A stretch of DNA of 64,000 nt, taken from the NCBI RefSeq assembly GCF_900103365.1, contig NZ_LT629703.1:6496501-6560500 (forward strand), in the 5' to 3' direction. Each line of letters starts with the position of its first letter. Within the stretch, counting starts at the first letter, position 1. This document shows, one piece after another, positions 1 to 9,539 of this stretch. The translations under genes were made by a program, and so were the position numbers. Under the pieces are notes generated by a model, which was given only the letters and a program-made list of their open reading frames with translations, was not told the DNA's origin and searched no databases. Source of the stretch: Afipia sp. GAS231. GTDB lineage: Bacteria; Pseudomonadota; Alphaproteobacteria; Rhizobiales; Xanthobacteraceae.

Positions 1-704
1 CGCTCGACTGGGCGCGGCGGATCGTCGGCGATGCCCGCGCGATGCGGCAGGAGATCAACGGCCTCAAGGACAAGCTGTCCGGCGAGATCAGGCTTGCCGC
101 GATCCCGACCGTGCTCGGCATGGTGGCGTCGCTGACGACGCCGTTCCGCGCCAAACATCCCGACGTGCAGTTTCAAATCCGCTCCTGCACCTCGGCCGAT
201 GTGCTGGGGCTGTTGGAAAATCTCGAGGTCGATGCCGGGCTGACCTATATCGAGAACGAGCCGATCGGCAAGGTTCGCACGATTCCGCTCTACAACGAAA
301 GCTACCGGCTGTTGACGGCGCCGGACGCGATGTTCGGCGACCGCAAGCAGGTGACGTGGAAGGAGGTCGGGCAGGTGCCGCTGTGCCTGTTGACGCCGGA
401 CATGCAGAACCGCCGCATCATCGACCGCGCGCTCAAATCGGTGGGCGCGGAAGCCGTTCCGACGCTGACGTCGAACTCGCTGCTGGTGCTCTACACCCAC
501 GTCAAGACCGGGCGCTGGGCCAGCGTGATGCCGGCGAAGCTGGCCGAGACGCTGGGGCTCGCGGATGCCGTCCGCAGCATTCCGATCGTCGACCCGGTCG
601 TTAACTACAGCATCGGCCTCGTGATCCCGCAGCGCGATCCGATGACGCCGCTGATCGCTGCGCTGGTGCAGGTCGCGCGCGAAGTGGCGCCGACGCTGGA
701 GTAG
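1..704 (+). CDS. LysR-family transcriptional regulator, 5'-truncated by window edge
   Basis: The reading frame is open from base 3 to the TAG at 702-704, so only the C-terminal part is present and the real start lies upstream of the window. The visible part begins with the end of the linker helix (GDARAMRQEINGLKDKLSG) and continues into a periplasmic-binding-protein-like effector domain, with the GEIRLAAIPTV strand that typically opens the LysR substrate-binding fold. The N-terminal helix-turn-helix is not visible. Target genes and inducer cannot be told. It converges on the histidine kinase gene, whose stop is 12 bp away. Confidence 0.85.
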   Translation, partial: LDWARRIVGDARAMRQEINGLKDKLSGEIRLAAIPTVLGMVASLTTPFRAKHPDVQFQIRSCTSADVLGLLENLEVDAGLTYIENEPIGKVRTIPLYNESYRLLTAPDAMFGDRKQVTWKEVGQVPLCLLTPDMQNRRIIDRALKSVGAEAVPTLTSNSLLVLYTHVKTGRWASVMPAKLAETLGLADAVRSIPIVDPVVNYSIGLVIPQRDPMTPLIAALVQVAREVAPTLE

Positions 705-716
705 GCCGCCAGCGGA

Positions 717-3011
717 TCAGGCCGCGACCGACAGCTTCGCCTTCGTGGGATCGCGCGGCAGGGTGATGCGAACGACGGTGCCGGTGCCGAGCTTGGATCG
801 CAGCCGCATCTTGCCGCCGTGCAGATGGGTCAGCGACCGCGCGATCGCAAGGCCCAATCCCGAGCCCTGATAGGTCTTGGTGAGCTGGCTCTCGACCTGC
901 TCGAACGGCTTGCCGAGCCGCCGCAGCGATTCCGGGGCGATGCCGATGCCGGTGTCGGCGATCACAAGCACGATGGAATCGGTCAGCACCCGGCTGCGGA
1001 CGATGACGCGGCCGTCGTCGGGGGTGAATTTTACGGCGTTCGAGAGCAGGTTGACGAAGATCTGCTTGACCGCGCGGCGGTCGGCCACCAGCGCGATGGT
1101 GTTTTCGAGTTCGGCGTCGAGCGTCAGGCGCTTGTCCTCGGCGCGGCCGGAGACCACCCGCACCGACTCCGCCACGATGTTCGACAGATCGAGCTGCTCC
1201 ATGTCGAGCTTCATGCGGCCGGCCTCGATCTTCGACATGTCGAGGATGTCGTTGATGACCTCGAGCAGGTATTTTCCCGAAGTCAGGATGTCGTGGCAGT
1301 ACTCCTGATACTTGTCGGAGCCGAGCACGCCGAACATGCCAGAGCCCATGATCTCGGAGAAGCCGATGATGGCGTTGAGCGGCGTGCGCAGTTCGTGGCT
1401 CATATTGGCGAGGAATTTCGACTTGGCCTGGTTGGCTTCCTCGGCGCGGTTCTTCTCCTGCGAGTATTTTTCGGCAAGGTCGGCCAGCTCGGTCTGGGAT
1501 TTCTTCAGGTCGAGCACGTTGGCGCGCAGGCGGCCGTCGTTCTCGATCAGCTTCTGCTCGTGCTCCTTGATCCGGGTGATGTCGGTGCCGACCGAGACGT
1601 AGCCGCCGTCCTTGGTGCGGCGTTCCGAGATGTGCAGCCAGCTGCTGTCGTCGAGTTGCGCCTCGAAGGTGCGGGCGCCGGGTGCGTGGATGCCGGCGTC
1701 CTGCAGCCGGGTGCGGACTTCCGGCATGCTGCCGACCTCGATCACGGTCTCGTAGGAGGTGCCCGGCGTCACCGCCGAGTCCGGCAGCTTGTGCAGGCGC
1801 TGGAAGTGCGAATTACAAAGTACCAGCCGGTCTTCCGCGTCCCACAGCACGAAGGCTTCCGGAATGGTCTCGATGGCGTCGCGCAGCCGCAAGTCGGCCT
1901 CGACGGTCTTTTCGGCGAGGCTCTTCTGTTCGGTGATGTCGACGGCGATGCCGATCAGATGCAGGCCGGCATCGGCCGCGGCCTGGCTGAGTTCGCAGCG
2001 CACCCGCAGCCAGATCCAGTGGCCGTCGGTGTGCTGCATGCGAAAGGTCTGGTCGATGTGGTCGAGCTTGCCGGAGATCAACTGGTCGGCGATGTCGAAC
2101 AGGTTGATGTCGTCGGATTTCACCAGCGCGTTGACCTCGCCGAAAGTCAGCAGGTCGTTGCGGGAGTCGAGGCCGAGCAGGGTGAACATCGACTGCGACC
2201 AGAATATCCGGCCGCGCGACAGGTCCCAGTCCCACAGGCCGCAGCGGCCGCGGTTGAGCGCGGTGTCGATGCGGCCGCGCACGGCGTCGTTGATCAGGTC
2301 GCCCTCGCGGGCGCGGGTCGATTGCCAGTGGAAGGCGAAGCCGAGGATCAGCACCACGAACCCCGTGGTTGCGGACAGCGTGACCGAGAGCGCGGAGTCG
2401 GATCCCCACAGCGGATCGTTCTTCTCCTGGATGACGATGACCTGGCCGGGCAGCGCCTTGATCAAAAGCGAAATCGCCATCGCGCCGTTGCCGTTCGGCA
2501 GCGTCATGTCGTTGACGACGCCCTGCTGGCCGGGTGCGGCCAGCAGCTGCGCGGTGCTGATCACATCGAGCACGCGGTCGCTGCCGCCGGGGCCTTCGGT
2601 GGGGACGCGGGCCAGCACGCGGTTGTCGGCGCCGGTGACGATGACGTGACGGCCGACAGCGACGGCCCAGCCGGGGACGAGATCGGGCAGCAGCGCCTGC
2701 AGCCGCTCGAGGTTGGCGGCGCGGTCCTGCCGCACCGAAGCCAGGCGGTCGATGCGTTCGGCGAGCAGGTCGGTGAGGGCGGCGATGTCGCGCTTGGTGG
2801 AAGCGCGTTTCTGCCGGCTCTGGTCCACCACCTGCACGAAGGCGCCGAGACAGATGGTGATCAGGAAGGCAATGATCAGCGTGGGCACGGCGCGGCGCAG
2901 TGCCGGCTCTGCGGTGAGCAGTCTATGGTAGGCCGGCTTCGCGATCGATTGCGCCAATCCCTTGATCGAATCGGATTGGACACACGCGTTCGCCGCATGC
3001 GCACGCGCCAT
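717..3011 (-). CDS. PAS-domain membrane sensor histidine kinase, PleC-like
   Basis: A 764-residue kinase. Two hydrophobic segments (about 41-61 and 210-229) enclose a short extracytoplasmic region. Two PAS-like domains follow (about 253-360 and 373-480), then a HisKA domain with phospho-acceptor His539 in FLANMSHELRTPLNAIIGF, then a HATPase_c domain with N box (NLLSNAVKFTP), G1 (DTGIGIAP) and G2 (GSGLGLAIA). The HisKA sequence closely resembles alphaproteobacterial PleC/PdhS kinases, which act on DivK-type single-domain regulators in cell-cycle control; that role is inferred from family only. The frame is open further upstream to 3365, but the added residues look non-coding and overlap the neighbouring gene, so the ATG at 3011 was chosen. 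No receiver domain or partner is adjacent. Confidence 0.85.
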   Translation of the reverse strand: MARAHAANACVQSDSIKGLAQSIAKPAYHRLLTAEPALRRAVPTLIIAFLITICLGAFVQVVDQSRQKRASTKRDIAALTDLLAERIDRLASVRQDRAANLERLQALLPDLVPGWAVAVGRHVIVTGADNRVLARVPTEGPGGSDRVLDVISTAQLLAAPGQQGVVNDMTLPNGNGAMAISLLIKALPGQVIVIQEKNDPLWGSDSALSVTLSATTGFVVLILGFAFHWQSTRAREGDLINDAVRGRIDTALNRGRCGLWDWDLSRGRIFWSQSMFTLLGLDSRNDLLTFGEVNALVKSDDINLFDIADQLISGKLDHIDQTFRMQHTDGHWIWLRVRCELSQAAADAGLHLIGIAVDITEQKSLAEKTVEADLRLRDAIETIPEAFVLWDAEDRLVLCNSHFQRLHKLPDSAVTPGTSYETVIEVGSMPEVRTRLQDAGIHAPGARTFEAQLDDSSWLHISERRTKDGGYVSVGTDITRIKEHEQKLIENDGRLRANVLDLKKSQTELADLAEKYSQEKNRAEEANQAKSKFLANMSHELRTPLNAIIGFSEIMGSGMFGVLGSDKYQEYCHDILTSGKYLLEVINDILDMSKIEAGRMKLDMEQLDLSNIVAESVRVVSGRAEDKRLTLDAELENTIALVADRRAVKQIFVNLLSNAVKFTPDDGRVIVRSRVLTDSIVLVIADTGIGIAPESLRRLGKPFEQVESQLTKTYQGSGLGLAIARSLTHLHGGKMRLRSKLGTGTVVRITLPRDPTKAKLSVAA

Positions 3012-3273
3012 GCTGTAGACCCCCACCAATTTCTTGTCTGCACGCCGTCCGGAAGCACCCCACGTCGCTTCCGAATCACAGCGATTTGAATCCAGTTTTC
3101 CGGGGCTGTCGAGAGTCAACGATTCGTTAATTTGAAATAAATCTTGTCCAAAGCGAAATAGGGATTCCAAAACTGAGTCCGAAACGGGAACGCCCCGCAG
3201 GACTACGGTTAAGACTTTTCGTTTTGACGCGTTTTCTTCACGCGAACCGGTGCCCACTTCGCTCGAAAACGCT

Positions 3274-4650
3274 CTAGCCGCGCGGCGGCTCGGCGTGGCT
3301 GATGACGCGCTTGATGGAGGGGAAGGCGCGGCGTAGCGCGCGTTCGATCTCGTCGACGGCCTCATGCACCTTGATGACGCTCATCTGTGGCGCGGCGCGG
3401 CAGTGAAAGTTGACGATCTCGCCGGCATCGGTGTCGCGCACCCGCACATTATGGATGTCGTGGATGGCGCCATTGGCGGCAAAGCCGGTCAGCGCGGCCT
3501 TGACGGCCTCGACGCGCGCCGGCTGAGCGTCGGTGCCGTGCGGCAGTTCCGGCTCCAGCGGCTCGATATGGGTGTCGACCTCGACATCCTCGCCGAAATC
3601 CTCGCGGATGCTGCGCTCCAGGTCATGGGCGATGTCGTGCGCGGCCATCAGCTCCATCTCGCCGTCGACCTCGAGGTCGATCGAGACCGTCAGCCGGCCG
3701 CCGAGGTCGTGCACGGTGACATGATGAATGGCGAGGCCGGAATTGCGCGCGATCACCATGATGCGCTCGCGCACGCTCTCATTGTCGCGCGCGACCGGCA
3801 CGGCGGTGAAGGTCAGATCGGCGTCGCCGAGCGCCTCGCTGACGGCCGCCTGGGCATCGCGCTTGATCGCCTCGACGCGGTCGATCGGGGTGGTGCGCGG
3901 GACTTTGGCGATGGCGTCGATGAAATGGGTCGGGCCGACCATGCGAACGCGCAGGCGCTCGACATCGACCACGCCCGGTACCGCGCGGATCGCGGCGGCG
4001 GCTTTTTCGGAGGCGCCGTCCGGCGCGCGGTCGAGCAGGGTTTCGACGGTGGAGCGCGCCAGCCGCAGGCCGAGCAGCGAGATGATGAGCGCAACGCCGA
4101 TCGCGGCCGCGGCATCGCCCCACCAGTAACCCAGGCCCGAGAGCGCCAGCCCGATGATGACGGCGAACGAGCCGAACACGTCGGAGGCAAAATGCAGCGC
4201 GTCGGCGGCGAGCGCCTGGCTTCTTGTCGCGCGCGCCGCGCGGTGTAGCGCCCACGCCCGCCAGAAATTCACGGCGATGTCCACGACCAGCACCACGAAC
4301 GGAACCACTGAGAGCGCCGGCGGTGGCGTGCCCTCGTGCAGCCGCGCATAGGCCGCGACCAGGATGCCGCCGGCCAGCACATAGAGCATGGCGATGACGC
4401 CGAGCGCCGACAGGCTCTCGATCTTGCCATGGCCGTAATGGTGCTCGTCGTCGGCGGGCTTGTCGGACACCCGCACCACCATCCAGGTGATGATGGTCGC
4501 GACCAGGTCGACGGACGAATGCAGCGCCTCCGAGATCAGCGCCAGCGAGCCGATCGCGATGCCGACCACGAATTTTGCGGCGGCCATGCCGGCGCTGGCA
4601 AAAATCGAGATCGCGGCGACGGAGGTTTTGGTCGAATGGGTGCTGCTCAT
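3274..4650 (-). CDS. Cation diffusion facilitator (CDF) family metal exporter
   Basis: A 458-residue inner-membrane protein. The N-terminal half carries the CDF transmembrane domain with the paired metal-site motifs HSSVD (in SEALHSSVDLVATI) and HFASD (in ADALHFASDVFGS), which fit the H-x3-D arrangement of the transport site. A His/Asp-containing loop (DDEHHYGHGKIES) sits between early helices. The C-terminal half contains cytoplasmic dimerisation repeats with HHVTVHDLGG, HDIAHDLERSI and DTHIEPLE. The likely role is proton-driven efflux of a divalent cation such as Zn, Fe or Mn; the metal cannot be told from sequence. The frame extends upstream to 4938, but MSSTHSTKTS at 4650 matches the family start, and the upstream stretch overlaps a palindromic repeat. 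Confidence 0.88.
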   Translation of the reverse strand: MSSTHSTKTSVAAISIFASAGMAAAKFVVGIAIGSLALISEALHSSVDLVATIITWMVVRVSDKPADDEHHYGHGKIESLSALGVIAMLYVLAGGILVAAYARLHEGTPPPALSVVPFVVLVVDIAVNFWRAWALHRAARATRSQALAADALHFASDVFGSFAVIIGLALSGLGYWWGDAAAAIGVALIISLLGLRLARSTVETLLDRAPDGASEKAAAAIRAVPGVVDVERLRVRMVGPTHFIDAIAKVPRTTPIDRVEAIKRDAQAAVSEALGDADLTFTAVPVARDNESVRERIMVIARNSGLAIHHVTVHDLGGRLTVSIDLEVDGEMELMAAHDIAHDLERSIREDFGEDVEVDTHIEPLEPELPHGTDAQPARVEAVKAALTGFAANGAIHDIHNVRVRDTDAGEIVNFHCRAAPQMSVIKVHEAVDEIERALRRAFPSIKRVISHAEPPRG

Positions 4651-4762
4651 GCGCGGCGGTGTAGCAGGGGAGTGTGAAAGATCAAGGCGTGGATCGGATA
4701 CGCAATCGCTACTCATTCGCAGAAGCAGTGTGTTGCGAATTGTTCCGAGTTTAAACTTCATC

Positions 4763-4879
4763 GTCGTCCCTGCGAACGCAGGGACCCATACCGCGTGATC
4801 CATCGATGAAGCACGGTAGCAAATACCTTTCGCACGAGAGCGGCCGGTGGCTATGGGTCCCTGCGTTCGCAGGGACGAC
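4763..4879. repeat. Palindromic repeat pair with 28-bp perfect inverted arms
   Basis: Bases 4763-4790 and 4852-4879 are exact reverse complements over 28 bp, separated by 61 bp. Each arm also contains its own hairpin, TCCCTGCG-AA-CGCAGGGA. This nested structure is typical of REP/BIME-type intergenic repeats. It lies upstream of the CDF exporter gene. Confidence 0.85.
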
Positions 4880-4957
4880 AGGAATAGATACGACTCCTCG
4901 CCCTCGCGGCATGTTCTGCCCGAGCCGTTGAAATTCATTTCGCCCTAAACGAAGAGG

Positions 4958-5070
4958 GCGCAGGGAATGCCGGGGCGTACGCTGCCCCCGCGGTCTCGTA
5001 CGCAGGAAAAGTAGATAGTGGCGCGCACGAGCATACAGGTTCAGCGGAAACACTCCGGCATTCCCTGCGC
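4958..5070. repeat. Inverted repeat, 16-bp perfect arms
   Basis: GCGCAGGGAATGCCGG at 4958-4973 is matched by its exact reverse complement at 5055-5070, with an 81-bp spacer. It is a second intergenic palindromic element, different in sequence from the one just before it. Confidence 0.75.
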
Positions 5071-5722
5071 GATGGTTTGACGGCTTATGCCGAGCTCGCC
5101 CCGGTGACGAATTCTGTTCTTGTCACCGTCGCCGGCGGATTGAGGCTGATCGTGCCGGTTGGCCCGACTTCGCCTCCGCCGGCTTGACATCAGCAACGGA
5201 TGCCAGGCCCACACGGTTTTGCCGTACGCGACGGCTCGGCTTCGTCAAATGACTCCACCAGGCCCTACGCCGGTCGTCCGCACGCTGCGTCCACTCACGG
5301 GCAAGCCCGCCCTGCGACCACCACACGCGCCCGACGCTGCCGCGTCCACCGCAACCTGCCCCTCGTCGTGACGACGGCCGACGCCCCTCTGAGCGGGACA
5401 GGATGGGGCGAGTTGTAAGGTTGATTTGGGGTCGGCGAGAAGCGGAATGTTTTTTCGGGCGGGACTGGACGGGTGGAATCACGTTGATCGGATTGAGGAA
5501 ATTAGGTTGGGCGCGCAGGGCGAATGGTGCATCTTTGGCCTAGCGATTATGGCGGAGCGGCTTTAGCAAAACGGTGAGTCCGTCCATAACACCCAGAGAG
5601 ACGTAAGGTTGCCAGAAGGCCTTCCAACACTTTATCTTTGGCGGGCAACCGGAAAGTCCAGTTGGCGCGGTTCGCTTCGGAGAAGTCGTTGAAGGCTCAC
5701 TGCAAATCGGAACCAATCTTAC

Positions 5723-6727
5723 ATGAGCGATGAAATACCGCTCATCCCGAGCGTGCCTCAAGGTCTTAGGGAAGCGGCGCAGCGTGGTACACTCATTCCA
5801 TTTGTGGGTGCCGGAGCTTCCGTGCTTGCGGGGTGTCCAACGTGGGGACAGCTTGCCGACGGAGCGCTAAAGGCTTGTATTGCAGCGGACAAGTTCACAC
5901 ATGGACAGATGGATCAAATACGCCACCTAACTCCGCGCATGAAGATTTCAATTGCACGGGCCGTCGAGGCTGAGCATGGTTTGAGGATCGATTACGGCAA
6001 GCTCGTTAACCCGCGCGGCGGTTATAAAAATAATGAGGTTGGCCGGAGAGTTTATCGGAGCTTGGGCAAGCTCGGCCAAACATTTGTTACAACGAATTAC
6101 GACGCTTGGTTGGACAACGAAATTTCCGAAGCCCCCCTATCGGTAAGCGCAAATCCGCCTACGCGAGACACCGCGGGGCCGCCGCGTATCCGTCGACGGA
6201 TTGTTAGCGTTGAAGAGTTCACGCCAGCAAATCTCAACCAGCCAAACTGTGTCGTTCATCTCCATGGCTCGTTGGCAGACCCAAGCGGCATGGTGATGAC
6301 GACCCGCGATTATATTCGACGTTATGCAAATGATCGCGGCGCCGACGATCCGACGCAAGAGAATCGAACGCTCACTTTCCTTGAATCGCTCTTTCAAAAT
6401 AAAACAGTTTTGTTTGTCGGCTATGGCTTAGAGGATCTCGAAATCCTTGAATATGTGATCCAGAAAGCACGCCAGCAAACGTCGTCTGAACGGCCGCAAG
6501 CTCGTCATTTCATGCTGCAGGGGTATTTTGCCCACGAGTATGAATTGATGCGAAGCCTTACCCAGTACTATGCACAATGCGACATCGAGCTTATCCCGTT
6601 TCGTCGCGACTTGCGCGATTGGGCACAGTTAACCGAAGTTCTTGAGGCCTTCGCAACGGCGATACCAGCGACAACGCCGTTGGCACTGCAGGTCCAAATG
6701 GAGATGGAGAGCTATCTTGAGCCCTAG
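5723..6727 (+). CDS. SIR2-like domain protein (SIR2_2 type), putative defence NADase
   Basis: A 334-residue soluble protein with a divergent sirtuin-type Rossmann fold. Visible motifs are FVGAGAS (residues 27-33, nucleotide-binding loop), TTNYD (123-127, with Asn125), VVHLHGS (177-183, with His181 in the catalytic-His position) and FVGYGLED (231-238). This is the pattern of SIR2_2-type proteins, several of which deplete NAD+ in antiphage systems; NADase activity here is inference. The gene overlaps the next one by 11 bp, so the two are probably translationally coupled. Upstream ribosome-binding sequence is weak. Base composition is clearly less GC-rich than in the flanking genes, which suggests recent transfer. 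Confidence 0.85.
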   Translation: MSDEIPLIPSVPQGLREAAQRGTLIPFVGAGASVLAGCPTWGQLADGALKACIAADKFTHGQMDQIRHLTPRMKISIARAVEAEHGLRIDYGKLVNPRGGYKNNEVGRRVYRSLGKLGQTFVTTNYDAWLDNEISEAPLSVSANPPTRDTAGPPRIRRRIVSVEEFTPANLNQPNCVVHLHGSLADPSGMVMTTRDYIRRYANDRGADDPTQENRTLTFLESLFQNKTVLFVGYGLEDLEILEYVIQKARQQTSSERPQARHFMLQGYFAHEYELMRSLTQYYAQCDIELIPFRRDLRDWAQLTEVLEAFATAIPATTPLALQVQMEMESYLEP

Positions 6728-9539
6728 CTTGCCATCAAAATTGGAGTCGTTTTTCGAGACGATGCGGCGTGGCGAAGAATTTGCTCAGCATGGTTTCGAT
6801 CTTCTAGCCAAACGGAGCGAGCCGGAGCAATTTTTCGATGCTCTTAACCAGCATGGTTTTTTTGATCCGGCAAATAACCTGGGCCCGGTACCATCGGCCA
6901 ATCCGGAATTCGTGCATATACCAGTTTGGGCGCCGCTGAATTATCTAGAGGCGGTAGCATCGCGAGCGGCTGAGTTGAATGACGAGAGCCTCGCGAAAAA
7001 GGTCTTAAATATCATTCGCGCGGTAACACGATTTAAGGACGAGAAAAGCGGCGAGCCACGCGACAATTATCGAACATACTTCAAATTCGCCGAATTTTTG
7101 GGTGTGCTTCCGCTTCGGTGCATCACCTTAGACGACGCTAGGCTTGTGCGCGTCTGGCTAGTATCAAAATACGATCGTAGCCTAGTACCGCACGCACTCA
7201 CAAAAGGCTTGCTCAAGCGTTTATTCGACGATGGTACGACTGAAAGCGTGACAAAGGCGTGTGTAGTCATCGAGTCTTGCCTTGAGCTTGAATCGTCCTC
7301 CAAGCGGCGAAAGCGTTCTGAGGACTTAGCTACCGTTGTCGACGACCATTGGCTCAAGGAAATGTTGGGCGCGTATGCGCGTGAGTTGGGCCGGAAGGCG
7401 GGCGCACAGGCGGTTCTGATTTTCGAGAGGGGATTAAGAACGATCTATTCGGATGAGCGGCGGAGTTACGGAAGCTCACTTTGGCGGCCTGCAATCGAGA
7501 GCAATTCCCAAAACCGCGACTTTTATGGTCCTGAGAATCGTTTCGTTGAGGGCCTCCGCGACGTCCTCGACGGATGGCTTGAGACGGCGCCGGAGGCCGC
7601 TGCAATCTATGTAGAACAGGCACTTAAGGACGACTTGGAAATTATCCGCCGTGTAGCCTTGCATGCCGTCACTGAACATTTTGAGCTATTGCGGCCGGTT
7701 TTCGAGCCGTTAATCGCTCCGGCAATATTCTTGTCTGGACATAGGCATGAGCTCTATCGGTTGCTGTCGTTGCGGTTCCACGAGTTGTCTCCGGAGGGCA
7801 AGTCGAAAGTCGTTGAAGCAATTCGAAACTTACCAATCCCTTCGCGTGGTGATGATCGAGAACGGCGCTTGAAATTTACTCAACGCGAATGGCTTTCGTC
7901 GATAAAGGATCACGCTGAGTCAGCAGATTGGTTCTCAGAATTGAAAACGGATCCTGAATTGGGTCCGGTGACTGAACATCCAGATTTCCTAGCCTACCAT
8001 GAGTCGCGTTGGGGGCCCGGTCCCGCTCCGTTCGAGGCAGATTCGCTCGTCGCGTTCGCCGAGGATGGAACGCTGATTGAGCGGCTTAATGGTTTCAAGC
8101 AGGGAGATTCTTGGCGTGGGCCGACGCTAGGTGGTCTCGTCTCTGCTCTTGAGACCGCCGTCGCGACGAAACCAAACACGTTTCTTTCGTTGCTTTCCGA
8201 CTTTCACTCGGCAAACGTGCCGTTTCAGCATGCGTTGTTACAAGGATACAAAAAGCTTTTCGACCCATCAAACGATAAGAGGCCTGAATTCGATTGGAAG
8301 TCAGCTTGGCCTAAGTTGATGATGTTTTTCAGTGAAACCGTCACTCAAGACAGCTTTTGGATTAGGGCTGAAGAGGGGGTCGATTTAGTTCCTACTTGGG
8401 ATTGGATGAGAGGTCTCATCGCAAGTTTCCTTGAAGCCGCGACTCGCGATGACAAGACGGCCTATCCGCCAGAATTGTTACCACAGGGTTGGGCCATCAT
8501 AAAATTGATGCTAGCGCGCGCGGAAGCTGGTGTGCTGAATTTGACTGACCCGATGACTCACGCGCTCAATACTGACAAGGGCCACGTCATCGGCGCCATG
8601 TATAATCACGCGCTACGTGTTTGCAGGCTTGCGGATCAGTCGAACCAATCGCACGAAATTGCGTGGGGGGAACTCAAGGATACCTTCGACGCCGAAATCG
8701 CTAAGTGCTGCAACGGAAACTACGAATTCTCAACACTGTCGGCGTCCTATATCGCGAATCTCGATTATCTAAGCAGAGCTTGGCTAACAGAAAACGTCGG
8801 GCGACTTTTTCCCGCGCGGGACTATCCTAACAATTTCAAGGTCGCTATCGGAGGGCTCGCCTATGCGGGCACGAGTCGGCCAATCTATCAGCTTCTCGCT
8901 AGCCAAAGCGTATTCGCAGAGGCTCTTGCTGCCGAGCTCGAAGACAAGAATGGTCGCGAACGTGTGATTGAGTGGGTCGGTCTGGCTTACTTGTGGAACG
9001 ATGAGCAGCTTGACTCGCAAATTGTTCAAGCCGTCTTTGCAGGTGGCGTCGAGGATGTCGAGAAATTGGCGGAGTTCTTTTGGGAAGTTCGTGGAGATGA
9101 GTTAACCGAAGAACAGGTTGAAAAAGTCCTTGCGTTTTGGGAACGCAGTTTGTCATGGAGCAAGGGCTCCGGAGAAACGTCCGACCACCTTATGGCGCGC
9201 TTGAGTCGCCTAAGCCCGTACATAAAAGAGTTGAACGCGCGAACGATGCCGATTCTGATGTCGGTGGTGCCTTATGTCCACACCGACTATGGCACGGATC
9301 AGATGGTGGAAGAGCTTACGAGACTCCTCGATACGGACGCAGCGGGAGTCGCTGTGCTGCTCGAACGAATGCTCGATTCAAGCGCGCCAACCTTTGATCT
9401 TGATGACAAGCTGAAAGCATTGATAGAGAAACTAGCAAGTCTGGGGCTGCGCGCGGAAGCAATTCGATGTACGGAAAAAGTACGACGCACACTTCCTGGT
9501 ATGCTCGATCTCTACAAGAAACTTGTTGCGTCCGGTTAA
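6717..9539 (+). CDS. Large protein of unknown function, partner of SIR2-like protein
   Basis: About 940 residues, with no domain recognised with confidence. It appears mostly helical and soluble: no signal peptide, no membrane segment, and no P-loop (GxxxxGKS/T) was seen, so it does not look like a HerA or STAND ATPase. The chosen start is TTG at 6717, preceded by GGAGA-type purines within the end of the SIR2 gene and overlapping its stop; ATG 6762 is an alternative. Size and pairing recall large SIR2-associated proteins such as those carrying DUF4020, but that is a memory-based suggestion not verified here. Codon use and base composition match the SIR2 gene. It may be the sensor or scaffold of a two-component defence module. 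Confidence 0.75.
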   Translation: MSPSLPSKLESFFETMRRGEEFAQHGFDLLAKRSEPEQFFDALNQHGFFDPANNLGPVPSANPEFVHIPVWAPLNYLEAVASRAAELNDESLAKKVLNIIRAVTRFKDEKSGEPRDNYRTYFKFAEFLGVLPLRCITLDDARLVRVWLVSKYDRSLVPHALTKGLLKRLFDDGTTESVTKACVVIESCLELESSSKRRKRSEDLATVVDDHWLKEMLGAYARELGRKAGAQAVLIFERGLRTIYSDERRSYGSSLWRPAIESNSQNRDFYGPENRFVEGLRDVLDGWLETAPEAAAIYVEQALKDDLEIIRRVALHAVTEHFELLRPVFEPLIAPAIFLSGHRHELYRLLSLRFHELSPEGKSKVVEAIRNLPIPSRGDDRERRLKFTQREWLSSIKDHAESADWFSELKTDPELGPVTEHPDFLAYHESRWGPGPAPFEADSLVAFAEDGTLIERLNGFKQGDSWRGPTLGGLVSALETAVATKPNTFLSLLSDFHSANVPFQHALLQGYKKLFDPSNDKRPEFDWKSAWPKLMMFFSETVTQDSFWIRAEEGVDLVPTWDWMRGLIASFLEAATRDDKTAYPPELLPQGWAIIKLMLARAEAGVLNLTDPMTHALNTDKGHVIGAMYNHALRVCRLADQSNQSHEIAWGELKDTFDAEIAKCCNGNYEFSTLSASYIANLDYLSRAWLTENVGRLFPARDYPNNFKVAIGGLAYAGTSRPIYQLLASQSVFAEALAAELEDKNGRERVIEWVGLAYLWNDEQLDSQIVQAVFAGGVEDVEKLAEFFWEVRGDELTEEQVEKVLAFWERSLSWSKGSGETSDHLMARLSRLSPYIKELNARTMPILMSVVPYVHTDYGTDQMVEELTRLLDTDAAGVAVLLERMLDSSAPTFDLDDKLKALIEKLASLGLRAEAIRCTEKVRRTLPGMLDLYKKLVASG

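Larger units (their letters stand above)
4651..5722. other. 1.07-kb gene-free stretch with palindromic repeats
   Basis: No convincing gene is present. The stretch contains two separate inverted repeats (4763-4879 and 4958-5070) and, further on, a region of short overlapping frames in both directions that looks like decayed repeat DNA. From about 5483 the base composition becomes richer in A/T, continuing into the SIR2-like operon, so the boundary of the putative acquired segment probably lies between about 5400 and 5700. No integrase, tRNA or clear attachment site was seen. Confidence 0.6.

Noticed and set aside
819..3089. Very long open frame (756 codons) on the plus strand antisense to the PleC-like kinase
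   Set aside because: Composition (V, D, H, G rich) is what the reverse strand of a high-GC gene gives; no domain is seen and the kinase on the minus strand is clearly real.
5123..5482. 119-codon minus-strand frame in the gap before the SIR2 unit
   Set aside because: Arg/Ser/Pro-rich low-complexity translation within repeat-like DNA; overlapping frames on the other strand look equally weak.
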